Positions 7,590 through 14,958 of a stretch of DNA of 19,615 bases are shown one piece after another; position 1 is the first letter of the stretch, and every line of letters starts with the position of its first letter. The DNA comes from Simkania negevensis (GTDB lineage: Bacteria; Chlamydiota; Chlamydiia; Chlamydiales; JAFITR01). The DNA is taken from the NCBI GenBank assembly GCA_017116025.1, contig JAFITR010000007.1:1-19615 (forward strand), written 5' to 3'. The translations under genes and the position numbers were made by a program. A model generated the notes under the pieces. That model was not told where the DNA came from and did no database searches. It saw only the letters and a program-made list of their open reading frames with translations.

Positions 7590-10229
7590 TTAGTGTGCGA
7601 GGGTTTTGGAGGCTATTTCGTATACGTTGGTTGAGAGTGTTTCTGTTTGCAAGATACGTTGTAGATGTGTTGTGACGAGACTTTTTCGTTGTTTATCGAG
7701 TTTTGGGAGGATTTTGAATGCACCGACGAGAGAGGCCGCGATTTGCGGATTAATGGGATCAAGCCGAAGAATTTGTTCTGTGAGCAGGGAGTATCCCTCT
7801 CCATTTTTGCTATGGAAGTGGATATGATTTTGTGTGAAGGCGGCGATGAGTGAACGTACGATATTGGGGATTTTTTCATTATACGCGGGATTTTGGAGCA
7901 GTTGTTCTACCTGTTGTAGTGTGTTTGGCAGTTTAGAGAGTGCTTGTGCTCGGAACCATTTGATGATAACGAGGGTATCGTTGTGCCATTTGTCATAGAA
8001 ATCTTTCAGGGCGGCATTTCTTTCTTTACAGTCGATATGCGCAAGGAATGTGAGGGGGAAGAATGCGTCGGTCATATTTGTTGAGGTCGAGTATTGTGCA
8101 AAGCAGAGTTTGAGATTCGTTTCGTTAGGAATATGTGAGAGGTATCCTAGCGATCTGTTTTTAAGAGTACGTCGTCCGATGGAATTACTATCGATGGAGT
8201 AGTCTTCTTTGGTTTGTAGGGAGTGGTATAGCTGTGTGAACTGTTTTTCATACTCTTTTGCTAAGGAGGCAACGACAAATTCTCGAGCTTGATGGATGGC
8301 ATCGAAGTCGATCGTCTCCATCTGTTGTGCCACTACCGTTTCTGTTGGAATCTGTAGCATACGCGACTTAAAGGAGTAGTCTATTGTATGATCATCGAGG
8401 ACGATACCGAAGGCGTATGCGAAAGAGTCGTCGAGGGCGAGAGGGCGATTTTGTTGTATATCGTTGACGAGTTGTAGGATTACTGCTGTTGCCAATTCTT
8501 GTGCAGCGTCCCATCTGTTAAAAGGGTCTTTATCGTGTGCCATGAGGAAGGTTTGTGTCGTCCTATCCTTTTTTGTAGACAGCTTAATGGGAGCGGAAAA
8601 GTTGCGGTTAAGAGAAAGCGTAACGTTTTGCGGGACCTCTTCGAACAAAAATTGCTGCTCTCTTTCTTTGATGACGAGTGTCGAGCCGTGGAGGAGGGTG
8701 TTGGGTTTTTTGATCTTAAGAGCGATGTCATTGCCGTTGCTGTCGATGAGACCGAGGGTTAGCGGGAAGTAGAGGGGATCTTTTGCGCTACCGTCTGCTG
8801 TAGGCTTGCTGCTTTGTTTAACAGTCAACTTAAGGGTTTGAGCAACAGAATTATACTCCTCTTCGACATTGACTTGCGGCGTCCCCGCCTGGCTATACCA
8901 ACGTTTGAATTGTGTCAGGTCATATCCTGAAGCCTCTTCCATAGCGCGTACGAAGTCTTCTGTCGTCACTGCTTGCCCATCGAACAGTTCAAAATACCTG
9001 TCTATCCCCTTTCGAAACTCTTCTTTACCGATGAGGGTGTGGATCATCCGAATGACTTCGGCGCCTTTTTCATAGATTGTCGTCGTATAAAAATTGTTCA
9101 CTGCGATGTAAGAATTGGGTTTGATGGAGTGTGCCATGGGGCCTTCTTCTTCTGGAAACTGCCGTATGCGCAAGGCCTGAACGTCGTCAATCCTCTTTAC
9201 TGCCCTAGAGTGCATATCTGATGTGAACTCTTGGTCTCTGAAAACGGTAAGCCCCTCTTTGAGCGTAAGCTGGAACCAATCGCGACAGGTGACTCTATTG
9301 CCTGTCCAGTTATGAAAGTATTCATGCGCAATCACCGCTTCGACACTGAGGAAGTTGTCGTCTGTCGCCGTCTTTTCATCAGCGAGAACACAGACGGTAT
9401 TGAAGATGTTCAGCCCTTTGTTTTCCATAGCGCCCATGTTGAAAGAGTCGACAGCAACGATCATGTAGATATCGAGATCGTATTCAAGACCGAAGACCTT
9501 TTCATCCCACTTCATCGACTTCTTTAATGCCTCCATAGCGTAATAACAGCGGGATTCATTACCCTTGTCGCAATAAATTTTGAGGGTCACATCCCTGCCG
9601 CCAGCCGTTGTATAGCAGTCTTCTATGCAGCCCAAATCCCCCGCTACCAAAGCAAAGAGGTAGCAAGGCTTTTTGAAGGGGTCTTCCCATTCGGCCCAAT
9701 GTTTACCAGTGGGAAGGTCTCCCTGGGCGATCAGGTTGCCGTTCGAAAGAAGGACAGGGTGAAGCTTTTTATCAGCGATAATCTTCGTCTTAAAAGAGGC
9801 CATCACATCGGAACGGTCTAGGAAGTAGGTAATCCTTCTAAAGCCTTCAGGTTCATTTTGAGTACAGAATATCCCTCCTGCCTTGTACAGGCCATCGAGC
9901 GCTGTGTTGCCCTGGGGATCGATTACATTCTCTATTTCTAGAGTACAGCGTTGTGGGAGAGAGGTGATTGTCAGCGTGGTATCAGTGAGATCGTATTCGC
10001 TATTAGCAAGCTGTTTGCCATTGATTTTTACGCTTTTTAATAGAATGTTTTCACCGTTGAGAGTAAGCGCTGAACTGTTTTTTGCTGCAGGGTTAGCGGT
10101 GATCTCCATTCGCGTTTGGACCAGAGTATTGGTATCATCGAGATCGAAACAGAGATCGACCGAAGAGACAAGATGTGTTGGTGGGGTGTAGTCTTTTTGA
10201 TCGATCGTTGTCGGTGTCGTTGTTTTCAT
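7590..10229 (-). CDS. pepN: PepN, aminopeptidase N (M1 zinc metallopeptidase)
   Basis: PepN removes N-terminal amino acids from peptides in the cytoplasm and completes protein turnover. The 879-residue product is close to E. coli PepN (870). Motifs: exopeptidase signature GAMENKGLN (266-274), zinc ligands HEYFH (302-306), the third ligand Glu325 in LKEGLTVF, and the transition-state Tyr386 in TTIYEKGAE. By recall these sit at E. coli positions plus 5 throughout, so the alignment has no gaps in the core. The C-terminal helical domain is complete. AAGG 8 bases before the ATG supports the start. It starts 17 bases after the stop of the 10247-11635 gene on the same strand and is followed 161 bases later by that gene's paralogue, so a shared transcript is likely at least with the upstream gene. 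Confidence 0.97.
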   Translation of the reverse strand: MKTTTPTTIDQKDYTPPTHLVSSVDLCFDLDDTNTLVQTRMEITANPAAKNSSALTLNGENILLKSVKINGKQLANSEYDLTDTTLTITSLPQRCTLEIENVIDPQGNTALDGLYKAGGIFCTQNEPEGFRRITYFLDRSDVMASFKTKIIADKKLHPVLLSNGNLIAQGDLPTGKHWAEWEDPFKKPCYLFALVAGDLGCIEDCYTTAGGRDVTLKIYCDKGNESRCYYAMEALKKSMKWDEKVFGLEYDLDIYMIVAVDSFNMGAMENKGLNIFNTVCVLADEKTATDDNFLSVEAVIAHEYFHNWTGNRVTCRDWFQLTLKEGLTVFRDQEFTSDMHSRAVKRIDDVQALRIRQFPEEEGPMAHSIKPNSYIAVNNFYTTTIYEKGAEVIRMIHTLIGKEEFRKGIDRYFELFDGQAVTTEDFVRAMEEASGYDLTQFKRWYSQAGTPQVNVEEEYNSVAQTLKLTVKQSSKPTADGSAKDPLYFPLTLGLIDSNGNDIALKIKKPNTLLHGSTLVIKEREQQFLFEEVPQNVTLSLNRNFSAPIKLSTKKDRTTQTFLMAHDKDPFNRWDAAQELATAVILQLVNDIQQNRPLALDDSFAYAFGIVLDDHTIDYSFKSRMLQIPTETVVAQQMETIDFDAIHQAREFVVASLAKEYEKQFTQLYHSLQTKEDYSIDSNSIGRRTLKNRSLGYLSHIPNETNLKLCFAQYSTSTNMTDAFFPLTFLAHIDCKERNAALKDFYDKWHNDTLVIIKWFRAQALSKLPNTLQQVEQLLQNPAYNEKIPNIVRSLIAAFTQNHIHFHSKNGEGYSLLTEQILRLDPINPQIAASLVGAFKILPKLDKQRKSLVTTHLQRILQTETLSTNVYEIASKTLAH

Positions 10230-10246
10230 GGATAACCTTTTAAACC

Positions 10247-11635
10247 TTAAGCAGCAATGAAGGATTGTACACTCCCCTCTTTTTTAAGCCAATAGAGTTC
10301 GAATTTAACCCTTTTATTGGGATAGTTATACTGTAGATGTTGCCCTAAGCCTTTGATTAACTCCTCTTGAGAAGAGAAGTCGTAGAAGCCCATCCAAGAT
10401 TCACGTGAGTCGTAGAAGCGATATTTTCCATTAGAAGACTGGAAGAAGAAGACATGTTTTGGCAGATCAACGATCCCTGCAACAACGCAACCATTTTCTC
10501 CGTGTTTTGCAAAAGTGTTTTTCAGAAAAGAAGATCCTTCTTCTGACGAAATTTGGACTTCCTTTGAAAACTCTTGTTGTACGACAGCGTCGAAGCATTT
10601 CCAACGGTCAATCTTTTCAAGAAGTGCGATCGTCTTCTTGTATCTCTCTTTGTAGCCTCTTAGGTGCTCAGGGAAACGGCTACCGCTATCTGCTGCTGCG
10701 AAGATATTAGCTCCTAGTTGTCTGTACAACCTTCTCTTTGTTTTGACGGAGATAACATGGAGAAGCTGATGGTATACAGCCTCTTGAGGAATCATTTTCT
10801 CTAATAGTGTTCCGCTGTCGGCATCAAAATATTGTGGCATGAGTCCGAGCAATACAGAGGTTTCGCCTTTACAAATTCCATCTTTCATATATTGGATCAA
10901 GTAGTCATTCATTTCCGCCGTTGTTGAACAGCTGCACACTTGTCTCCACTCTTTTAAAAAATCTACTTCTTCACTGCACGTAGCGATCTTTTCCCTCTCC
11001 ACCTCTTTCCATATCCGTCCATACGCTTCCTCAACGAGGCGTGCTGTCGCCAAGATCTCCTTTCTGCGCACTTCTTTGTTTTCTTGGTTTGGTTTATCGC
11101 ACTCCATCAGGAGCAAAAAATTCGACAGGCTAAAAAAATATCCGAAACAAGCGGCACCGACAACGATCGAAGTAGTCAAGGGAGCAAACAAGACACTAAC
11201 GCTAAAAACAACCTCGCCTAAGAAAGAGGAGGTAACGAAACTGTCGAAGATAGGAATCGTTTTTCTGAACACCTTTTGGGTTTCTACTATTTTTCTTACT
11301 CCACAAACAGCCAATTGCACAAAAGTAGAGCAAGCCCCCACCCCTCCAACAAGCAGTCCCAAGCTTGCACCTCCTACGACATTCGCCAAACCAAAAACTG
11401 CCAAAGAAATTGATGCCTTAACCAAAACACAAGCTACAAAATGACGCTTTTCTAAGAAGGCAAGCGAATCACAAAATGAATCCCCTCGTACACTCAAAGC
11501 ATGTATATCATCAAAAAAAGGAGAGACTGCAGTAAATACCTTTTTCCAAACAAAGAATAGAGTGGGGTGAAAAGAGGTTGTTTGGTTTGCATTCCATACA
11601 TACTCGCTGACTGATGAGAGACTAACAGGATTCAC
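10247..11635 (-). CDS. Putative membrane-anchored YopT/C58-like cysteine protease, second paralogue
   Basis: About 462 residues when started at GTG 11635, which has GGAGG exactly 5 bases upstream. The frame also extends to an ATG at 11683, which lacks such a site. Hydrophobic stretches at about 65-115 and 132-177 could form up to four membrane passes, more than in the paralogue. The WRQ element is followed by KDGICKG (Cys255), then DLPKHVFFF (His394) and YRFYDSRESWMGFYDF (Asp409), with spacings of 139 and 15 residues. The last 65 residues align closely with the 6322-7428 product. Keeping the same three residues after strong divergence elsewhere supports a working catalytic site. A host-directed secreted protease is inferred. 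It is the first gene of the minus-strand group that continues into pepN and is divergent from hemH. Confidence 0.72.
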   Translation of the reverse strand: MNPVSLSSVSEYVWNANQTTSFHPTLFFVWKKVFTAVSPFFDDIHALSVRGDSFCDSLAFLEKRHFVACVLVKASISLAVFGLANVVGGASLGLLVGGVGACSTFVQLAVCGVRKIVETQKVFRKTIPIFDSFVTSSFLGEVVFSVSVLFAPLTTSIVVGAACFGYFFSLSNFLLLMECDKPNQENKEVRRKEILATARLVEEAYGRIWKEVEREKIATCSEEVDFLKEWRQVCSCSTTAEMNDYLIQYMKDGICKGETSVLLGLMPQYFDADSGTLLEKMIPQEAVYHQLLHVISVKTKRRLYRQLGANIFAAADSGSRFPEHLRGYKERYKKTIALLEKIDRWKCFDAVVQQEFSKEVQISSEEGSSFLKNTFAKHGENGCVVAGIVDLPKHVFFFQSSNGKYRFYDSRESWMGFYDFSSQEELIKGLGQHLQYNYPNKRVKFELYWLKKEGSVQSFIAA

Positions 11636-11640
11636 GATTA

Positions 11641-11645
11641 CCTCC
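11641..11645 (-). promoter_or_regulatory. Ribosome-binding site that sets a GTG start
   Basis: GGAGG on the minus strand is 5 bases before GTG 11635-11633. This is the best ribosome-binding match in the region and argues against the ATG 48 bases upstream. The resulting N-terminus (VSLSSVSEY) also resembles that of the paralogue (MSISSVHSPF). Confidence 0.75.
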
Positions 11646-11800
11646 ACAAGGTTAAGAATTTTTAAAAAATGTATTAACCACACTCTAAAAATAAACTATT
11701 TTTTTGTCATCAAAAAATGTTTGTCTTGAGATTTTCTTGGAAGAAGTTGGTAAATAGTCAGATAGGTGCTGCTCTTTTTTTTTAACTTAAGGATTATCTG

Positions 11801-12859
11801 ATGGTTGTGGGTGTATTGCTTGTGAATTTAGGGACACCGCTCTCTTCGAACGATTCTGATGTGAAGCGTTATTTAACGGAGTTTTTAACGGACAAGAGAG
11901 TGATCGATTTGTCTTGGTGGAAGCGACAGTTATTGGTTCGAGGCAGGATTGTCCGCAAGCGTTATAGGGAGTCGGCAAGAACCTATCGGAGTATTTGGAC
12001 GAAGGCTGGCTCACCGCTTCTCATGCATGGTCAGAAGGTAAAGGAAAGGTTACAAGAGCGCCTTGGCAACGGATTTTCTATTGCTTTATCGATGAGGTAT
12101 CAATTTCCTTCGATTCATGAGGGGCTTTTATCGTTACGCCATTGTCATCGCCTGGTGATTTTGCCTCTCTTTCCGCAATATGCTTCAGCAACGACGGGTT
12201 CTGTTTACGAGGAGGTAATGCGAAGGCTTTCCTCTTGGCGGATGATTCCTGAGCTACGTTTTGTCCACAGCTTCCCTATGCAAAAGAAGATGGTGCGGGT
12301 ATTTGCAGAAAACACTAAGGCATGCGTATTGAAGCATTACGATCATATCTTGATGAGCTTTCACGGCTTGCCAAAGCGTCAGCTGCAGCACAACGATCCG
12401 CGAGGAAAAGGTGATTGTTGTCAGAGAGAGCCCGACTGTTGTATGCATTTGGGTGAAGAGAACCGTTTATGCTATGTAGCGCAATGTAATGCTACAGCAC
12501 GTGCGATAGCAGGCGAGCTGGGGCTGGATTCACAACAGTACACGCTATGCTACCAGTCGCGGCTGGGCAAAGAAGAGTGGCTCCAGCCTTATTTTAGTGA
12601 GGAGTTAAAAAGGCTTGCCAAGGGAGGGATGAAGAAGCTATTGGTGCTTTCCCCCTCTTTTGTGTGCGACTGTTTGGAGACGCTCGATGAAATTGCTGTG
12701 GGGTATGCAAAGGAGTTTAAGAAGCTTGGTGGAGAGCGTTTAGATCTTGTCCCTGGCTTGAACGACCACCCTCTTTGGATTGAAGCGCTGTGCGATCTCA
12801 TCAATGATGAGGAAGCTTTAAATAGACAGCGGAAGGTTAACGAGGCCGTGGAAGGTTAA
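11801..12859 (+). CDS. hemH: Ferrochelatase HemH, with internal cysteine cluster
   Basis: Ferrochelatase inserts iron into a porphyrin in the last steps of haem synthesis. The 352-residue product has the N-terminal LLVNLGTP (6-13), LPLFPQYA (121-128), the active-site His188 in SFHGLP, and Glu293 in SPSFVCDCLETLDEI. The segment after the His carries Cys206, 207, 213, 214, 224 and 229, where E. coli-type enzymes have a GDPY-type sequence. From recall, one class of bacterial ferrochelatases holds a [2Fe-2S] cluster through internal cysteines, and this protein could belong there. AAGGA 7 bases before the ATG supports the start. The last residues (about RKVNEAVEG) are encoded by a duplicated 19-bp repeat, and the stop is created by it. 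It is divergent from the 10247-11635 gene and convergent with the SET gene. Confidence 0.96.
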   Translation: MVVGVLLVNLGTPLSSNDSDVKRYLTEFLTDKRVIDLSWWKRQLLVRGRIVRKRYRESARTYRSIWTKAGSPLLMHGQKVKERLQERLGNGFSIALSMRYQFPSIHEGLLSLRHCHRLVILPLFPQYASATTGSVYEEVMRRLSSWRMIPELRFVHSFPMQKKMVRVFAENTKACVLKHYDHILMSFHGLPKRQLQHNDPRGKGDCCQREPDCCMHLGEENRLCYVAQCNATARAIAGELGLDSQQYTLCYQSRLGKEEWLQPYFSEELKRLAKGGMKKLLVLSPSFVCDCLETLDEIAVGYAKEFKKLGGERLDLVPGLNDHPLWIEALCDLINDEEALNRQRKVNEAVEG

Positions 12860-12874
12860 CGAGGCCGTGGAAGG
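12831..12874 (+). repeat. 19-bp tandem duplication at the 3' end of hemH
   Basis: The unit GGAAGGTTAACGAGGCCGT occurs at 12831-12849 and again at 12850-12868, followed by GGAAGG. Because 19 is not a multiple of 3, GTTAAC is read as Val-Asn in the first copy and gives Gly-stop in the second. The second copy also begins the large inverted repeat. Confidence 0.9.
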
Positions 12875-13035
12875 AACAAGATCTGCAAGATCGTCAAGAT
12901 AGACAGGATCCTTACTTATAAGGCAGCAAGCATTTATTATTTTTATTTTGTTTTTTTTACCTCATACTTGTAAGTAAGGATCCTGTCTATCTTGACGATC
13001 TTGCAGATCTTGTTCCTTCCATGGCCTCGTTAACC
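12854..13035. repeat. Large inverted repeat (69-bp arms) between convergent genes
   Basis: Arms at 12854-12922 and 12967-13035 match at 67 of 69 positions, around a 44-base loop rich in A and T with a run of eight T. Each arm contains four 9-base units (in the right arm ATCCTGTCT, ATCTTGACG, ATCTTGCAG and ATCTTGTTC at 12980-13015). Transcripts from hemH (plus) or from the SET operon (minus) would form a very stable hairpin, so it may act as a two-way terminator or RNA stabiliser. It may also be a small non-autonomous mobile element. The hemH stop lies inside the left arm, and the SET gene ends 12 bases beyond the right arm. Confidence 0.92.
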
Positions 13036-13047
13036 GGCCGTTGCTTA

Positions 13048-13665
13048 TTAAAACTTTTGTGGAGAAGGCCTGCGTTTCCAGTAGCTTTTTCCGTAATTGA
13101 GGACAATTTGTTCGTCTGGCGCGATATATTGTAGGGAGCGGAAAATGATGCGCGCTACGGGCCCGTATGTGATCGTAACGGCTTCGATATTTGGCATCTC
13201 TGAATGGTTAATAAAACGCGCATAGTTTCCTGATTGTTCAGCATCAACAAAGAAGTGTGGGCGTTTATATTCGCTTATTTGGTATCGGAATCTGTAGTTA
13301 TTTTCTTCTGCCTTTAACCATCGCCAGCGTCGGACAACCCCTGTATATTCTCCGATGTAGCTAGAAGGGGGGATGGGTTTACGAGCGAAGAGGCCATACC
13401 CTGCTTCTACTCCTATCCACTTGATGTAGACGGGAGCGAAATAGAGGGAATCGATATGGGGTTTATAGAAGGCGGCAAGCCATTTTTTTTCTCTGTTTAT
13501 CTCCCATTCGAGATAAACACGGCGGCAAAGATCGTTGATTTTTTCTAGGATTCGTTCATCTTCAAACACGATATGGGAAAGGTAATGAAAAGAGAGGCGC
13601 TGCTCTACCTCGGCAACAGGAAGTGGTTTGACGGAAGAGGTTTTATCGTCGTAAAGATATAGCAT
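13048..13665 (-). CDS. SET-domain protein lysine methyltransferase (NUE-like)
   Basis: SET proteins transfer methyl groups from S-adenosylmethionine to lysines. In chlamydiae the related NUE (CT737) is a secreted protein that methylates host histones. The 205-residue product has the SAM-binding AGYGLFA (88-94), YIGEYTG (103-109), the core RFINHSEMPN (150-159) and the C-terminal NYGKSYW with the probable catalytic Tyr191. The post-SET cysteines are absent, as expected for short bacterial versions. The N-terminal 80 residues match nothing I recognise. The ATG lies 6 bases after the stop of the TPR gene, so it is probably translated by coupling as the last gene of the flgL-TPR-SET operon. The target could be host chromatin or a bacterial protein; this cannot be decided from sequence. 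Confidence 0.88.
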   Translation of the reverse strand: MLYLYDDKTSSVKPLPVAEVEQRLSFHYLSHIVFEDERILEKINDLCRRVYLEWEINREKKWLAAFYKPHIDSLYFAPVYIKWIGVEAGYGLFARKPIPPSSYIGEYTGVVRRWRWLKAEENNYRFRYQISEYKRPHFFVDAEQSGNYARFINHSEMPNIEAVTITYGPVARIIFRSLQYIAPDEQIVLNYGKSYWKRRPSPQKF

Positions 13666-13671
13666 GATCCG

Positions 13672-14958
13672 TCAGACAAAGTCTTCTTTTGGAAGGCGCA
13701 CCATGATGAATGCACTATGTTTAGGGATGTAGGTATACATAAGGATGTAATTAACTTCTTCGCCGTTAATTGACAAGGGTATTTCAACGTATTCGGTTTG
13801 TTCTTCCTCCATATTATCAGCGAGGAGGAGGATATCGCCAAAAAACCTTCTGCCCTTTTTATCTTGATATCGGTTTAGTGGGAGCGTTCCAGGTAACGAG
13901 CTAAAGAGGAGGTCTTGGAAGCGATTCGCAACAACAACATGCCTGTTTTTTTTGTTTCCCCATTGATATTCAGCTAAACGTTGGCAGATTTTTTGGAAAT
14001 CGGGATCTTCGGAGTTGGCTTTAGAGACAAACTCATCCATCTGTGCTGCGAAGATTCTCAGCTCTTCCATATCCCTTTCTAGAAGCAGAGCGATTCGGTC
14101 TTCGGGGGTGTTACCAAGATATTCCGATAGCTGATGCTGTTGCTCTTTATATTTTTGCTCTAGCTTGAGTTTGCTGGAGTAGTAGCCATCTTCTAGGACT
14201 TTACCCTCCATGCTTTTTTCATAGAGGTCGAGGGTTTTCATCGCTTTTTTATAGAGATGGAAGAGGGCATATGTATCTGCCACAGAGGGAAGGATCTCTT
14301 GCTGCAGCTTTTTATGTGGAGCGGCCAATCCTTGCATTTTCTGCAAGAGTTCAACGGCATGCCTCATTTTCTTTGAGATAGCAAGATCTTTTGACTGCAG
14401 GTAGCTGTCGATCTCTTTTTGCATGTTTTTTAGGTCGTTGCGCAAAGAGACCATCTCCTCGGTTTCCTCTTCTTTGCTTTGGGCTAGTGAGTCGTAATTT
14501 TCCCCTTCGAGAAAGGAGCGCACTTCTTTGGCATGAGGGAAAGAGGGGTGGACATCGAGGGTGGCTTTTAACATCTTCTTTGCTAATGGAGTGTTACCTA
14601 TTTTGTAGTAGGCAAGGCCAAGATTGAAGTTTGCTTCACCACTCTCTGGAGTCGCTTCCCAAGCAAGTTGAAAAGACTCTTTTGCCTTCTCGTATTCGCC
14701 CTCTTTGTATGCCTTGATTCCATCTTCATAACGAAGCTTAACACGTTGAGTGGTGCGTTTGGGTGGATCAATAGGGGCGAGGATATCGAGCTTGGAACTT
14801 GCTCCCAGAAGGAGGCGTAGGCTATCGATCTCGTCGGCAAGATTTTTTTGCTGCTGTGCGATGCGGTCAACAGCTTTGAGGAGTGCTTGTTGATCGACGG
14901 CAAGGAGGGAGTTGATCGAGCCAAAGAAGAGAAATACGAAGAGGCAAACCTTCATCAC
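13672..14958 (-). CDS. Exported TPR/coiled-coil protein
   Basis: The function is not recognised. The 428-residue product begins with a typical Sec signal peptide (hydrophobic 4-15, probable cleavage after SLLA at residue 20). A short coiled-coil helix (about 22-52) follows, then two TPR-like repeats (about 73-106 and 107-140, with EANFNLGLAYYKIGN), another charged coiled coil (157-190) and an alpha/beta C-terminal region (211-428) without known motifs. Signal peptide, coiled coil and TPR in this order recall CpoB/YbgF periplasmic proteins, but the C-terminal half is extra. AAAGGAG lies 7 bases before the GTG at 14958 and 10 bases before the next ATG at 14955, so either could start it. It overlaps the flgL stop by up to 4 bases, which indicates coupled translation. 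A role in assembling or anchoring the FlgL-like protein is plausible only from context. Confidence 0.8.
   Translation of the reverse strand: MMKVCLFVFLFFGSINSLLAVDQQALLKAVDRIAQQQKNLADEIDSLRLLLGASSKLDILAPIDPPKRTTQRVKLRYEDGIKAYKEGEYEKAKESFQLAWEATPESGEANFNLGLAYYKIGNTPLAKKMLKATLDVHPSFPHAKEVRSFLEGENYDSLAQSKEEETEEMVSLRNDLKNMQKEIDSYLQSKDLAISKKMRHAVELLQKMQGLAAPHKKLQQEILPSVADTYALFHLYKKAMKTLDLYEKSMEGKVLEDGYYSSKLKLEQKYKEQQHQLSEYLGNTPEDRIALLLERDMEELRIFAAQMDEFVSKANSEDPDFQKICQRLAEYQWGNKKNRHVVVANRFQDLLFSSLPGTLPLNRYQDKKGRRFFGDILLLADNMEEEQTEYVEIPLSINGEEVNYILMYTYIPKHSAFIMVRLPKEDFV

Noticed and set aside
11636..11683. Extra 16 N-terminal codons for the second protease-like gene, starting at ATG 11683
   Set aside because: No ribosome-binding site precedes that ATG, whereas GTG 11635 has an ideal GGAGG. 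The shorter form also aligns with the paralogue's N-terminus.
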